Shown: positions 8,691 through 15,732 of the stretch, one piece after another
Layout: each line of letters starts with the position of its first letter
How positions within the stretch are numbered: the first letter of the stretch is position 1
Source: Oceanisphaera arctica
GTDB taxonomy: Bacteria > Pseudomonadota > Gammaproteobacteria > Enterobacterales > Aeromonadaceae
Length of the DNA stretch: 35,885 bases
Assembly (NCBI RefSeq): GCF_002936955.1
Contig: NZ_MPZM01000032.1
Coordinates: forward strand, 1-35,885
Direction: 5' to 3'
Notes under the pieces: model-generated
What the model was told of the DNA's origin: nothing
Database searches by the model: none
Seen by the model: the letters and a program-made list of their open reading frames with translations, nothing else
Program-made: the position numbers and the translations under genes

Positions 8691-9725
8691 TCAGTTGAGG
8701 GCGATGGTTCCGCTGTGATCCGGCGTGTCGGTTTCCGCGTGGGTATAGACTTGCCAGTCGACTTTATTGTGACCGATCAGGAATACTCCGGTCGCCAAGG
8801 TGTTTTCATCGTCAGGATCTTCAGGGTGCCGACGATAGATGGGTAAGTCCTGATGCTGGGTATCCCGCAGCAGCCGCAGGGCCAGCCGGGTATCGACCCC
8901 TTCCTCCCCGGAGAGCAATTGATCCAGGCGTTGCTGACGGGCCCCCGAGCTGGCGGTGACGCGCTGTTTTACTGCCGCTAGCGTAGGGGCAATAAGGTGA
9001 TTGGCGTGACCATAGTGCGTTTTGATGTTCAGCAGGGCATGGCCGTGAGCGGTGGCTTCCAGGCTGTACAAATCATGATCGCCGGCCTGGGCCAGGCTGT
9101 GGTGGAAGGCTCCTGCCCTGGGCATACGGCTCAGGGTGGTGATGGCTTCATCCAGTGATTGGGCATCGAGTGCGGCCCGGCACAGGACCATGCGCGGCAG
9201 GCCGGCAGGTATTTCCTGCGGGCGGATATTGTTGATGGTAATGACGATACCCTTGTTGTTGACGGCAAAGGTATGGCCGGGAAGGGAGCCGGGATAAACA
9301 AAACTGATAAAGCCCGGCCCTTCTGCCGGGCTGATGTCCGCCAGACCACAATGGCCATCAAGCTGGGGAAAACCGTCTTCGTTATGGGCGACAAGGATGC
9401 CATCGGTGACGTGACCCAGAACAGTGGTGCAGCCATCGACACTTTGGGTATGCACATAGTCTCCCCGGCAGTTCCACATAAAGACTTCGGAAAAAGGAAG
9501 CTCCAGGCCGTCGGCCAGACCATGCAGCTCCTGCCAAATCAGGGGGTACTGCTGCTCGACCAATGTCGCCATGGTGCGGGCTTTTTCCTGCTCGAACTGG
9601 CTGCTCAACCATTGCCACAGGGCCATGGGCTTCAGGTGCTGATGTACCGCCTTCTTGCCGAAACAACCAAGTTGGAAGCCAATGTCGTAGGCAGAACCAG
9701 ATATCTTTAGTGAAGTCAGTGACAT
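8691..9725 (-). CDS. C45-family (acyl-CoA:6-APA acyltransferase-like) autoprocessing amide hydrolase
   Basis: A 344-residue Ntn-hydrolase-fold protein of the peptidase C45 family. Cys99 in VDGCTTVL is the expected autoprocessing and catalytic nucleophile, and GILVAHNEDGFPQ is the following family block, with FAVNNKGIVITINN and HHSLAQAGDHDLYSLEAT further on. The N-terminal GSAYDIGFQLG also fits the family. Family members cleave or transfer acyl groups on small amines; examples are penicillin acyltransferase and Drosophila Tan, which splits beta-alanyl-amines. The gene follows the ABC-transporter ATPase by 9 bases, so it is the last cistron of the importer operon. This suggests it hydrolyses the imported amide. 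The substrate is not known. Confidence 0.85.
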   Translation of the reverse strand: MSLTSLKISGSAYDIGFQLGCFGKKAVHQHLKPMALWQWLSSQFEQEKARTMATLVEQQYPLIWQELHGLADGLELPFSEVFMWNCRGDYVHTQSVDGCTTVLGHVTDGILVAHNEDGFPQLDGHCGLADISPAEGPGFISFVYPGSLPGHTFAVNNKGIVITINNIRPQEIPAGLPRMVLCRAALDAQSLDEAITTLSRMPRAGAFHHSLAQAGDHDLYSLEATAHGHALLNIKTHYGHANHLIAPTLAAVKQRVTASSGARQQRLDQLLSGEEGVDTRLALRLLRDTQHQDLPIYRRHPEDPDDENTLATGVFLIGHNKVDWQVYTHAETDTPDHSGTIALN

Positions 9726-9734
9726 AAATTGCTC

Positions 9735-10463
9735 TCAGGATACATGTTGCAGAAATTCGCGCAGGCGTGGGCTTTGCGGTCGGGTGATCAGATCTGCGGG
9801 AGGGCCATCTTCGCTGATCCGTCCCTGGTCGACGAAAATCAGCCGCGAAGCCACCTTGCGGGCAAAGTCGATTTCATGGGTGACAACCACCATGGTCATA
9901 CCTTCTTCCGCCAGTTGTTGCATCACCGTCAACACTTCGTGGCGCAGCTCGGGATCCAGGGCCGATGTGGGTTCGTCAAACAGCATCATCTTGGGTTTGA
10001 CTGCCAATGCCCGGGCGATGGCTACCCGTTGTTGCTGACCGCCAGAGAGCTCATTGGGATAATGGTGGGCCCGTTCTTCCAGTCCGACCTTGCGTAACAA
10101 CTCTGTAGCCTGTAGCTGTGCTTCTTCCTTACTGGCTCCTCTTGCCCGGGTCGGCCCGAAGGCCACATTTTCCAGGGCGGTCAGGTGGGGAAACAAATGA
10201 AACTGCTGGAACACCATGCCTGCTTCCAGTCGGATCAGGCGGTCATCCACCTTGGGGTCGTTGACATTCATGCCATCCACTACCAAATCGCCGTGGCTGA
10301 TTTCTTCCAACTTGTTGATACAGCGTAACAGTGTGGACTTGCCCGATCCAGAAGGGCCGATAATAACCACCACTTCACCCGCGTTGATGTTCAAGTCAAT
10401 GTCGTGCAACACCTGGATGCTGCCGAAGCTTTTTGAGACATTTTTGAATTCGACCATGCTCAT
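9735..10463 (-). CDS. polar amino acid ABC transporter ATP-binding protein
   Basis: A 242-residue ATPase of the GlnQ/HisP type (PAAT family). Walker A is GPSGSGKS (36-43), the signature is LSGGQ (139-143), Walker B is MMLFDEP (159-165), and the switch histidine lies in VVVTHEID. It energises import together with the permease and binding protein upstream. The start at 10463 ([14 protein letters not shown]) overlaps the permease stop by 4 bases (ATGA); the open frame extends further upstream only across the permease gene. It is followed after 9 bases by the C45 hydrolase gene. The sequence resembles glutamine transporters, but the ligand cannot be read from the ATPase. Confidence 0.95.
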   Translation of the reverse strand: MSMVEFKNVSKSFGSIQVLHDIDLNINAGEVVVIIGPSGSGKSTLLRCINKLEEISHGDLVVDGMNVNDPKVDDRLIRLEAGMVFQQFHLFPHLTALENVAFGPTRARGASKEEAQLQATELLRKVGLEERAHHYPNELSGGQQQRVAIARALAVKPKMMLFDEPTSALDPELRHEVLTVMQQLAEEGMTMVVVTHEIDFARKVASRLIFVDQGRISEDGPPADLITRPQSPRLREFLQHVS

Positions 10464-11116
10464 AGGATCTTCATTCTCCTTTCCAGACGGCGCAGGCTGT
10501 AGCTCAACAGCAGTGTGATAACCAGATAGATGATGGCGACCGCCGACCAGATCTCCAGCGCACGGAAGTTGCCGGCAATGATTTCCTGACCTTGCCGGGT
10601 CAGCTCGGCCACACCAATCACGATAAACAGCGAAGTATCCTTGATACTGACGATCCACTGGTTACCCAGAGGCGGTATCATGCGGCGAAAGGCCAGCGGT
10701 GCGACAACATAACGCAGGGTATCCCAGTTCGAGAGCCCCAGCGCCAGACCTGCTTCCTTGAATCCCTTGTGAATGGACAGCACGGCACCACGGGTAATTT
10801 CGGCGATATAGGCTCCCGAATTCACCATGATGGTGACCACAGCGGCACTAACAGGATCGATACGCATGGGGATCAGCAGTGGCAGGGCGAAGTAGACAAA
10901 CATCACCTGCACCATGATGGGGGTGCCTCGAATAATCTCGATAAACACCAGTGCCAGCCGGTTGCTGAACCAGCCGCCGTAAACACGGGCAAAGCCGGCG
11001 AGCAGGCCGATAACCAGGCCTCCCACGAGGCCCAGCAGCGATATCAACAGCGTCATCTTGGCCCCATCCAGCAACAGGGGCAGAGCATCCAGGATTACAT
11101 CCCAATTAAAATTCAT
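10460..11116 (-). CDS. polar amino acid ABC transporter permease
   Basis: A 218-residue inner-membrane permease of the His/Glu/Gln/Arg class. Visible features are the N-terminal hydrophobic stretch ([23 protein letters not shown]), the family motif [20 protein letters not shown], and the EAA loop [33 protein letters not shown], which docks onto the ATPase. Length matches GlnP (about 219). A single permease gene is present, so it probably works as a homodimer. The start at 11116 follows the binding-protein stop by 24 bases and has GGGAGGG upstream. It overlaps the ATPase gene by 4 bases. Confidence 0.95.
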   Translation of the reverse strand: MNFNWDVILDALPLLLDGAKMTLLISLLGLVGGLVIGLLAGFARVYGGWFSNRLALVFIEIIRGTPIMVQVMFVYFALPLLIPMRIDPVSAAVVTIMVNSGAYIAEITRGAVLSIHKGFKEAGLALGLSNWDTLRYVVAPLAFRRMIPPLGNQWIVSIKDTSLFIVIGVAELTRQGQEIIAGNFRALEIWSAVAIIYLVITLLLSYSLRRLERRMKIL

Positions 11117-11140
11117 TCTATTCCCTCCCTGGGAGAAGTT

Positions 11141-11884
11141 TTACTGGGAAGTTACACCAAACCATTTCTGGTAGATGTCGTCATAGACCCCGTTTTCCCG
11201 CAGGGTTTTGAGGGCACCATTAACCGGTTCGCGTAGCTCGCTGCCTTTGGGGAAGGCAATACCATACTGATGCGCCATCATTCGCTCGCCGATGGCTTTG
11301 ACCTGGCCATCACCGGCGGTCTTGATGTAGTAGAGCACATTGGGGGTATCGTGCATGGCGGCATCGACCCGACCGGTACGTAGTTCCAGATAGGCGTTGT
11401 CTATATTGGGAAACTGTCGCAGCTCTTCGGTCTGGAGTTGTGCCTTGGCGTAGTCGGCGGCGGAGGTGCCGGTTTTCACCGCCAGCTTTTTATCGGCCAA
11501 ATCGGCGCTGGAGTGGATCTCCTGTTCATCGGCACTGACCATCAACATAAAACCACTGTCGTAGTAGCCGTCGGAAAAGTCGATCACCTGCTTGCGTTCG
11601 TCCTTGATGGTAATGCCGGCCAGGGCGGCATCCACATTACGGGTCTGCAACGCAGGAATGATACCGTTGAAATCCATCGGTCTCAGTTCATAGTCCCAGC
11701 CGAGCTCCTTGGCAATGGCATCCCACAGGTCGATATCGAAACCGACATATTTATCACCCTGTTTGAATTCAAAGGGGACAAAGGCGGTATCGGTGGCGAC
11801 CAGAAGGGTATTGGCCGATGCAGGGCTGATAAAGACTGAACTCATCAGGGCGGCGGCGAGGGTAGTTTTGAGGAGGTTTTTCAT
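11141..11884 (-). CDS. amino acid ABC transporter substrate-binding protein
   Basis: A 247-residue periplasmic binding protein of the SBP_bac_3 family. It starts with a Sec signal peptide ([24 protein letters not shown], cleavage after about residue 24), then the usual [31 protein letters not shown] and [26 protein letters not shown] blocks. It is closest in style to GlnH. I chose the start at 11884 because AAGGAG lies about 9 bases upstream and it gives a proper signal peptide; the frame is open 16 codons further. It is the first cistron of importer operon 11884-8691. The leader carries a 7-bp hairpin (ATGAGCC/GGCTCAT, 11916-11932) and an RpiR-type AT-rich site. Confidence 0.95.
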   Translation of the reverse strand: MKNLLKTTLAAALMSSVFISPASANTLLVATDTAFVPFEFKQGDKYVGFDIDLWDAIAKELGWDYELRPMDFNGIIPALQTRNVDAALAGITIKDERKQVIDFSDGYYDSGFMLMVSADEQEIHSSADLADKKLAVKTGTSAADYAKAQLQTEELRQFPNIDNAYLELRTGRVDAAMHDTPNVLYYIKTAGDGQVKAIGERMMAHQYGIAFPKGSELREPVNGALKTLRENGVYDDIYQKWFGVTSQ

Positions 11885-11932
11885 TCCATGTACTCCTTTG
11901 ATTAAGGTCCTTGAGATGAGCCGACGGCTCAT

Positions 11933-11960
11933 GCAAATACTATTGCATTATTTTTTTGCC
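11933..11960 (-). promoter_or_regulatory. candidate RpiR operator upstream of binding-protein gene
   Basis: GCAAATACTATTGCATTAT followed by a T-run and GC (11933-11959) resembles the perfect AT-rich palindrome at 14116-14139 centred on ATGCAT, aligned on the GCAA flank and the central GCAT. It lies about 50-75 bases upstream of the ATG, a sensible place for a repressor or activator site. Degenerate match by eye. Confidence 0.4.
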
Positions 11961-12100
11961 TAATCTATAAAATGCACTTATTTATTTGCTTTTTATTCTG
12001 TGCAGACGATCAGAGCAACCGACCTGTCTTTCCCGAGTGATTGGCATCACCCTGCAGGCCCGGTGTTCAGCTGGGGGAGCAAAGCCGGTTGTTACATTTA

Positions 12101-12658
12101 TCAGCGTTCTGTAAACGGCAGCGGCTGTCCGGTATTTCGGCGTACCGAGAAGGCGTTAAGGGTCATTGCCACCAAGGCGTAATAACCGAGCAGGCCGATC
12201 AGCTCTACCAGAACCGGCTCGCCGAACTGCTCTCTGGCATTGTGATAAAGCGCGTCGGAAATACGCTTGGTGTGATACAGCTCGGTAGTGAGCCGATAGA
12301 TCAGCCGTTCATCTTCGGCCTGAAATTTAGGCTCCAGCCCGGTACGGATGGCCTCGGTAATGGCTTGGGATACCCCGGCTTCATGAGCGATCGGCTCGTG
12401 GATTTGCCACTCGGCCTGAGACTGCCACTGGGCGGCGGTCGTCAGTATGGCCAGTTCACTCAGGCGCAGTGGCAGCCCGGTATGATAACGGCAGAAGGCA
12501 CCCAGAGCCTGGGCCGTGTCGGCCAGTGCAGGGCTGTGGATCCAGGCCAGAAAAGGGCCATCCAGGTTACCCCTAGGGCCATTCAGGATGGAATCCAGCA
12601 CGCGCTTTTGTTCGCCGTTGGCTGATGCGAGGGTCACTTCGGTCAGTCTTGATTGCAT
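12101..12658 (-). CDS. carboxymuconolactone decarboxylase family protein
   Basis: A 185-residue, mostly helical protein of the CMD/AhpD superfamily. The region LSELAILTTAAQWQSQAEWQIHEPIAHEAGVS corresponds to the family helix pair. The two cysteines of AhpD-type peroxidases (CxxC) are absent, so a decarboxylase- or lactonase-like subgroup is more likely than a peroxidase. The start at 12658 (MQSRLTEVTLAS) has AAGGAG six bases upstream; the frame is open 23 codons further. It lies 88 bases downstream of the aminotransferase gene on the same strand and probably forms an operon with it. The reaction is unknown. Confidence 0.8.
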   Translation of the reverse strand: MQSRLTEVTLASANGEQKRVLDSILNGPRGNLDGPFLAWIHSPALADTAQALGAFCRYHTGLPLRLSELAILTTAAQWQSQAEWQIHEPIAHEAGVSQAITEAIRTGLEPKFQAEDERLIYRLTTELYHTKRISDALYHNAREQFGEPVLVELIGLLGYYALVAMTLNAFSVRRNTGQPLPFTER

Positions 12659-12746
12659 TGTGGCTCCTTGGTGTCGGAAAGTTCTGTTGAACGGGCAGGG
12701 GCCGTCATAGATGATCGGCCCCGCCACATCTTTTGCCGTGAATTCG

Positions 12747-14072
12747 TCAGGTGTTGAAAACCGTATTCAGCGCCAGCTCCAGTTTGTCCACCAGCTCGTG
12801 CACGTGCTGTTCTTCCATGATAAAGGGAGGGGCCAGCAGGATATGATCGCCGCGGCGACCATCCAGGGTGCCGCCCATGGGGTAGCACATCAGCCCGGCG
12901 TTCATGGCGGCGGCCTTTACTTTGGCGTGCAGCTTCAATGCCGGATCGAAAGGTTCCCTGGTCTTTTTATCCAGCACTAGCTCTATGCCCCGAAATAGGC
13001 CGCGCCCGCGGATATCTCCCACATGGGGATGGCTCTGGAAACGTTCTTCCAGCGCCTGCTGCAGGCTGGTGCCAAGCGTATTGACCCGGGCCAGCAGGCC
13101 ACGCTCGGCAATGGTTTTCTGGACCGCCAGCGCGGCGGCACAGGCGGTGGCATGGCCGATATAGGTATGGCCGTGCTGGAAAAAGCCGCTGCCATTTTTA
13201 ATGGTGTCCACTATGGTCTTGCTGACCAGGGTGGCACCGATGGGTTGATAGCCGGCACCCAGGCCTTTGGCAATACATAGCAGATCCGGCTCTATGCCTT
13301 CCTGCTCGCTTGCAAACATGGCTCCGGTGCGGCCCATGCCACACATCACTTCGTCACAGATCAGCAGAATGCCGTAACGGTCGCAGAGTTCGCGAATACC
13401 CTTGAAATAACCGGGCACGGCGGGCACGGCGCCCAGGGTGGCGCCCACCACGGGCTCGGCGATAAACGCCATCACCTGCTCCGGTCCCAGACGCTGGATT
13501 TCCGTTTCCAGCTCGTTTACCAGGCGGGTACCGTAGGCTTCGGGGGTTTCATCCATCCGCTGATCGCGATAGGCGTAGCAGGGACTGACGTGACTGACTT
13601 CGATCAGCAAGGGCTGAAACTGTTGCCGGCGCCAGGCATTACCGCCGGCAGCCAGCGCACCCAGGGTATTGCCATGATAACTTTGGCGCCGGGCGATAAC
13701 ATGGCGGCGCTCCGGTTCCCCTTTCTCCACAAAGTACTGCCGGGCCAGCTTGAGGGCTGCCTCTACGGCTTCAGAGCCTCCGGACACGAAATAGACATAA
13801 TCCAGTTTTCCCGGGGCTTGCTCCGTCAGCAAATCTGCCAGAGCTTCCATGGGCTCTGTGGTGAAGAAGGAGCTGTGGGCATAAGCCAGGCTGGCTATTT
13901 GCTGTTTTACTGCGGCAATCACGTCGGTATCACTGTGTCCCAGGCAGGACACGGCGGCCCCACCACAGGCATCGAGATAATGTTTACCGTCGGCGTCGAT
14001 CAGGTAGACGCCGTCTCCACCCACTGCGGTAGGGTAAGACTGGGTCAGACTGCGGTGAAGGACATGGCTCAT
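12747..14072 (-). CDS. class III aminotransferase (PLP-dependent)
   Basis: A 441-residue fold-type-I aminotransferase of the omega-amino-acid/class III group. Landmarks are SGGSEAVEAALKLAR (98-111, phosphate binding), SYHGNTLGAL (131-140), EPVVGATLGAVP, the cofactor-ring aspartate Asp240 in ICDEVMCGMGRTG, and the Schiff-base Lys269 in CIAKGLGAGYQP. It would move an amino group from an amine or omega-amino acid to pyruvate or 2-oxoglutarate. In context, the importer plus C45 amide hydrolase could deliver such an amine. The start at 14072 has GAGG upstream. A 24-bp perfect palindrome lies 44 bases upstream, between this gene and the divergent RpiR regulator. Confidence 0.92.
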   Translation of the reverse strand: MSHVLHRSLTQSYPTAVGGDGVYLIDADGKHYLDACGGAAVSCLGHSDTDVIAAVKQQIASLAYAHSSFFTTEPMEALADLLTEQAPGKLDYVYFVSGGSEAVEAALKLARQYFVEKGEPERRHVIARRQSYHGNTLGALAAGGNAWRRQQFQPLLIEVSHVSPCYAYRDQRMDETPEAYGTRLVNELETEIQRLGPEQVMAFIAEPVVGATLGAVPAVPGYFKGIRELCDRYGILLICDEVMCGMGRTGAMFASEQEGIEPDLLCIAKGLGAGYQPIGATLVSKTIVDTIKNGSGFFQHGHTYIGHATACAAALAVQKTIAERGLLARVNTLGTSLQQALEERFQSHPHVGDIRGRGLFRGIELVLDKKTREPFDPALKLHAKVKAAAMNAGLMCYPMGGTLDGRRGDHILLAPPFIMEEQHVHELVDKLELALNTVFNT

Positions 14073-14115
14073 GGTGACCTCTATGATGTATTTGTTTGCA
14101 TAAATATATCAACGC

Positions 14116-14139
14116 AAAAATATTATGCATAATATTTTT
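14116..14139. promoter_or_regulatory. 24-bp perfect palindrome, probable RpiR operator
   Basis: AAAAATATT-ATGCAT-AATATTTTT, a perfect 24-bp inverted repeat centred between 14127 and 14128. It stands in the divergent region between the aminotransferase and RpiR genes. Degenerate relatives occur at 11933-11960 (importer operon) and 14213-14233 (close to the RpiR start), which suggests one regulator for the whole island. Confidence 0.6.
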
Positions 14140-14212
14140 TTCATTTTGATTTCATTAGGCCTTTTTCACACTGTATTCGAGCGACAATGGGGCTCAGGAG
14201 GATGCCGGGTTT

Positions 14213-14233
14213 GCAAAAAAATATGGCAATATA
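14213..14233 (+). promoter_or_regulatory. degenerate second RpiR-type site
   Basis: GCAAAAAAATATGGCAATAT resembles the left half and centre of the 14116 palindrome with its GCAAAAATATTATG flank. It lies 65-85 bases upstream of the RpiR ATG, consistent with autoregulation. Degenerate match by eye. Confidence 0.3.
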
Positions 14234-14297
14234 GGTGCTTGATGCCCGCCCGGGTTCGGACCGACGGGACATATGAACAGAAAAGAGGCGAACACCG

Positions 14298-15197
14298 ATG
14301 ACCGACAACATGCAGCCACCACAAACTCTGGAGGCACTCCGCAGTCTGCTGGCAGATATCGAGCAGGGAAAAGCCAGTATATCCCTGGGTGGGCGAGCGA
14401 AGCGTACTCTGGCCGCCATGCTGACGGCCCCCCAGCAGGCGGCGGTGATGACCATTACCGAGCTGGCCGAGGCTCAGGAAATCAACCCGTCCACGTTATC
14501 CCGGCTTGCACAACGGTTGGGTTTCAAGGGGTTCAGCGATTTTCAGGATTTGTTTCGTCGTGAACTGACCGAGGGACGGCACTTCTACAGCGATCAGGCG
14601 TCGCGACTGGTGCTCGGCAGCGAACGCAACAGTCTCAACCTGCTTACCCGGCTGGCCCGGCAAGAAAGTGCCAACCTGCTCACGCTGGTGGAAAACATGG
14701 ATGCAGTCACTTTTGAACAGAGCGCCGAGTTGCTGGCTAATGCCCCCAAGGTACGTATCCACAGCATGCGGCAGTTTGGCTCACTGGCTTCTTTCATCAG
14801 CTATGCCCTGGGTATGCTCAGATCCGATGTCGCCATGCTGGATAACGGTTTGCACGGAACAGCCGATGGCCTGGCTCAGCTGGAAGCCGGCGATGTGTTA
14901 CTGGTGACCAGCTGCTTTCCCTATACCAATGGGGTCCTCGGCAGTGCGCGGGTGGCAGCGGAACAAGGCATCAGGATCATTGCTTTTACGGATACCCCGA
15001 ATTCGCCGCTGGCCAAGATTGCTACCCATTCCTTCTATGTGCCTTCCCAAAGTCTGTTTTTCAGCAACAGCATGTGTGCCTTTATGTTGTTGGCCGAAGG
15101 GTTACTGACTCAGGTGGCGAACCTTCTCGGAGAAAGGGCCATTGCGTCATTGAAAAAGCGCGAGCAGCTAATCGCCATCATGAATACAACGTTGTAA
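14298..15197 (+). CDS. MurR/RpiR-family transcriptional regulator
   Basis: A 299-residue regulator with an N-terminal RpiR helix-turn-helix (AAVMTITELAEAQEINPSTLSRLAQRLGFKGFSDFQDLFRREL, about residues 48-91) and a C-terminal SIS sugar/phospho-ligand domain (KVRIHSMRQFGSLASFISYALGML; GDVLLVTSCFPYTNGVLGSARVAAEQGIRIIAFTD). In this family the SIS domain senses a pathway intermediate. It is divergent from the aminotransferase operon and shares the AT-rich palindromes with it and with the importer operon, so it is the likely local regulator. The start at 14298 has GAGG upstream. Confidence 0.92.
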   Translation: MTDNMQPPQTLEALRSLLADIEQGKASISLGGRAKRTLAAMLTAPQQAAVMTITELAEAQEINPSTLSRLAQRLGFKGFSDFQDLFRRELTEGRHFYSDQASRLVLGSERNSLNLLTRLARQESANLLTLVENMDAVTFEQSAELLANAPKVRIHSMRQFGSLASFISYALGMLRSDVAMLDNGLHGTADGLAQLEAGDVLLVTSCFPYTNGVLGSARVAAEQGIRIIAFTDTPNSPLAKIATHSFYVPSQSLFFSNSMCAFMLLAEGLLTQVANLLGERAIASLKKREQLIAIMNTTL

Positions 15198-15203
15198 TCA
15201 ACG
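15190..15203 (+). terminator. weak hairpin across the RpiR stop codon
   Basis: CGTTG (15190-15194) pairs with CAACG (15199-15203), with the TAA stop in the 4-base loop, followed by agagtttt. Short stem, so only a weak terminator candidate. Confidence 0.3.
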
Positions 15204-15230
15204 AGAGTTTTACAGGTAGTGATGTTTCAG

Positions 15231-15264
15231 GCTGCTGGACTTTTTGAGCGAGTCGCTGGGCTGA
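15231..15264 (+). repeat. 34-bp direct repeat, right copy (orphan LysR 3' end)
   Basis: An exact copy of the final 34 bases of the LysR gene at 8575-8608, including the stop, but here with no gene in front of it. It marks the right edge of the catabolic island. The pair is best explained by an insertion at the 3' end of the LysR gene that regenerated that end. No integrase gene lies between the repeats. Confidence 0.9.
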
Positions 15265-15312
15265 CATCCCGCCGCCACTGGCAGAGGTGATGTGCAAAAA
15301 ATGGTCTTTTTG

Positions 15313-15341
15313 TTGTAATAATCGTCCGCTTCGTCGCGACT
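15313..15341 (+). promoter_or_regulatory. ECF-sigma-type promoter upstream of small secreted protein gene
   Basis: TTGTAATAA (15313-15321), 15 bases, CGACT (15337-15341). The same two boxes with the same spacing occur upstream of three other units in the window (17957-17985 minus, 22407-22435, 30100-30128). The implied leader to the ATG at 15476 is about 125 bases. Confidence 0.65.
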
Positions 15342-15475
15342 TAATGAGTAACCGTCAGACGTTGTTGTTAGACATCGTTGCCATGACGGAAGGGCATTAG
15401 CCCTGTTATTGACTCAGGCCTTGCAGGCAACGGCAATGATCACAAGGCCATTCATTTTGACGAGAGGGAAGCATT

Positions 15476-15667
15476 ATGAAAGCCATGATTGCTCTTATGC
15501 TGACGGCGGTGTTTACCGTAGCGATGTTACCGGCCCAGGCAGCCACGGTGTCGGCTAACACGGGCATTATCACCCAGACCTTGTCGATGGGTGACGGGGT
15601 AGATAATCGTCATTGTATGTTGACTAAAAAACAGGGTAAAAAATTGCCCGGTTATTGCAGACCCTAA
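15476..15667 (+). CDS. small secreted two-cysteine protein (paralogue of the 6033 gene)
   Basis: A 63-residue protein of unknown function with a Sec signal peptide (MKAMIALMLTAVFTVAMLPAQA, cleavage after about residue 22) and a roughly 41-residue mature part. It ends GDGVDNRHC...KLPGYCRP, with Cys47 and Cys61 fourteen residues apart, exactly as in the 71-residue protein at 6033-6248. The lysine-rich loop between the cysteines differs from its paralogue's. The start has GAGGGAAG upstream. An ECF-type promoter lies about 135 bases upstream and a very strong terminator directly downstream, so it is a single-gene unit. A role in periplasmic redox or metal stress is inferred from the shared promoter. 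Confidence 0.78.
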   Translation: MKAMIALMLTAVFTVAMLPAQAATVSANTGIITQTLSMGDGVDNRHCMLTKKQGKKLPGYCRP

Positions 15668-15690
15668 AGGGTAAAAGGCAGGCTGTATCA

Positions 15691-15728
15691 AACGGGCCGG
15701 GATGCGAAACGCATCCCGGCCCGTTTTT
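15691..15728. terminator. strong bidirectional terminator
   Basis: A perfect 16-bp stem (AACGGGCCGGGATGCG at 15691-15706 with its complement at 15710-15725), a 3-base AAA loop and a T-run (15724-15728). It separates the convergent small-protein gene and the VTT-oxidoreductase gene, whose stop is at 15733. Confidence 0.88.
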
Positions 15729-15732
15729 GTGG

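Noticed and set aside
6033-15667. The small secreted proteins as bufferin-type (DUF2282) copper peptides
   Set aside because: No DUF692/MNIO or DUF2063 partner gene is nearby and the Cys pattern (two Cys, 14 apart) does not fit what I know of that family.
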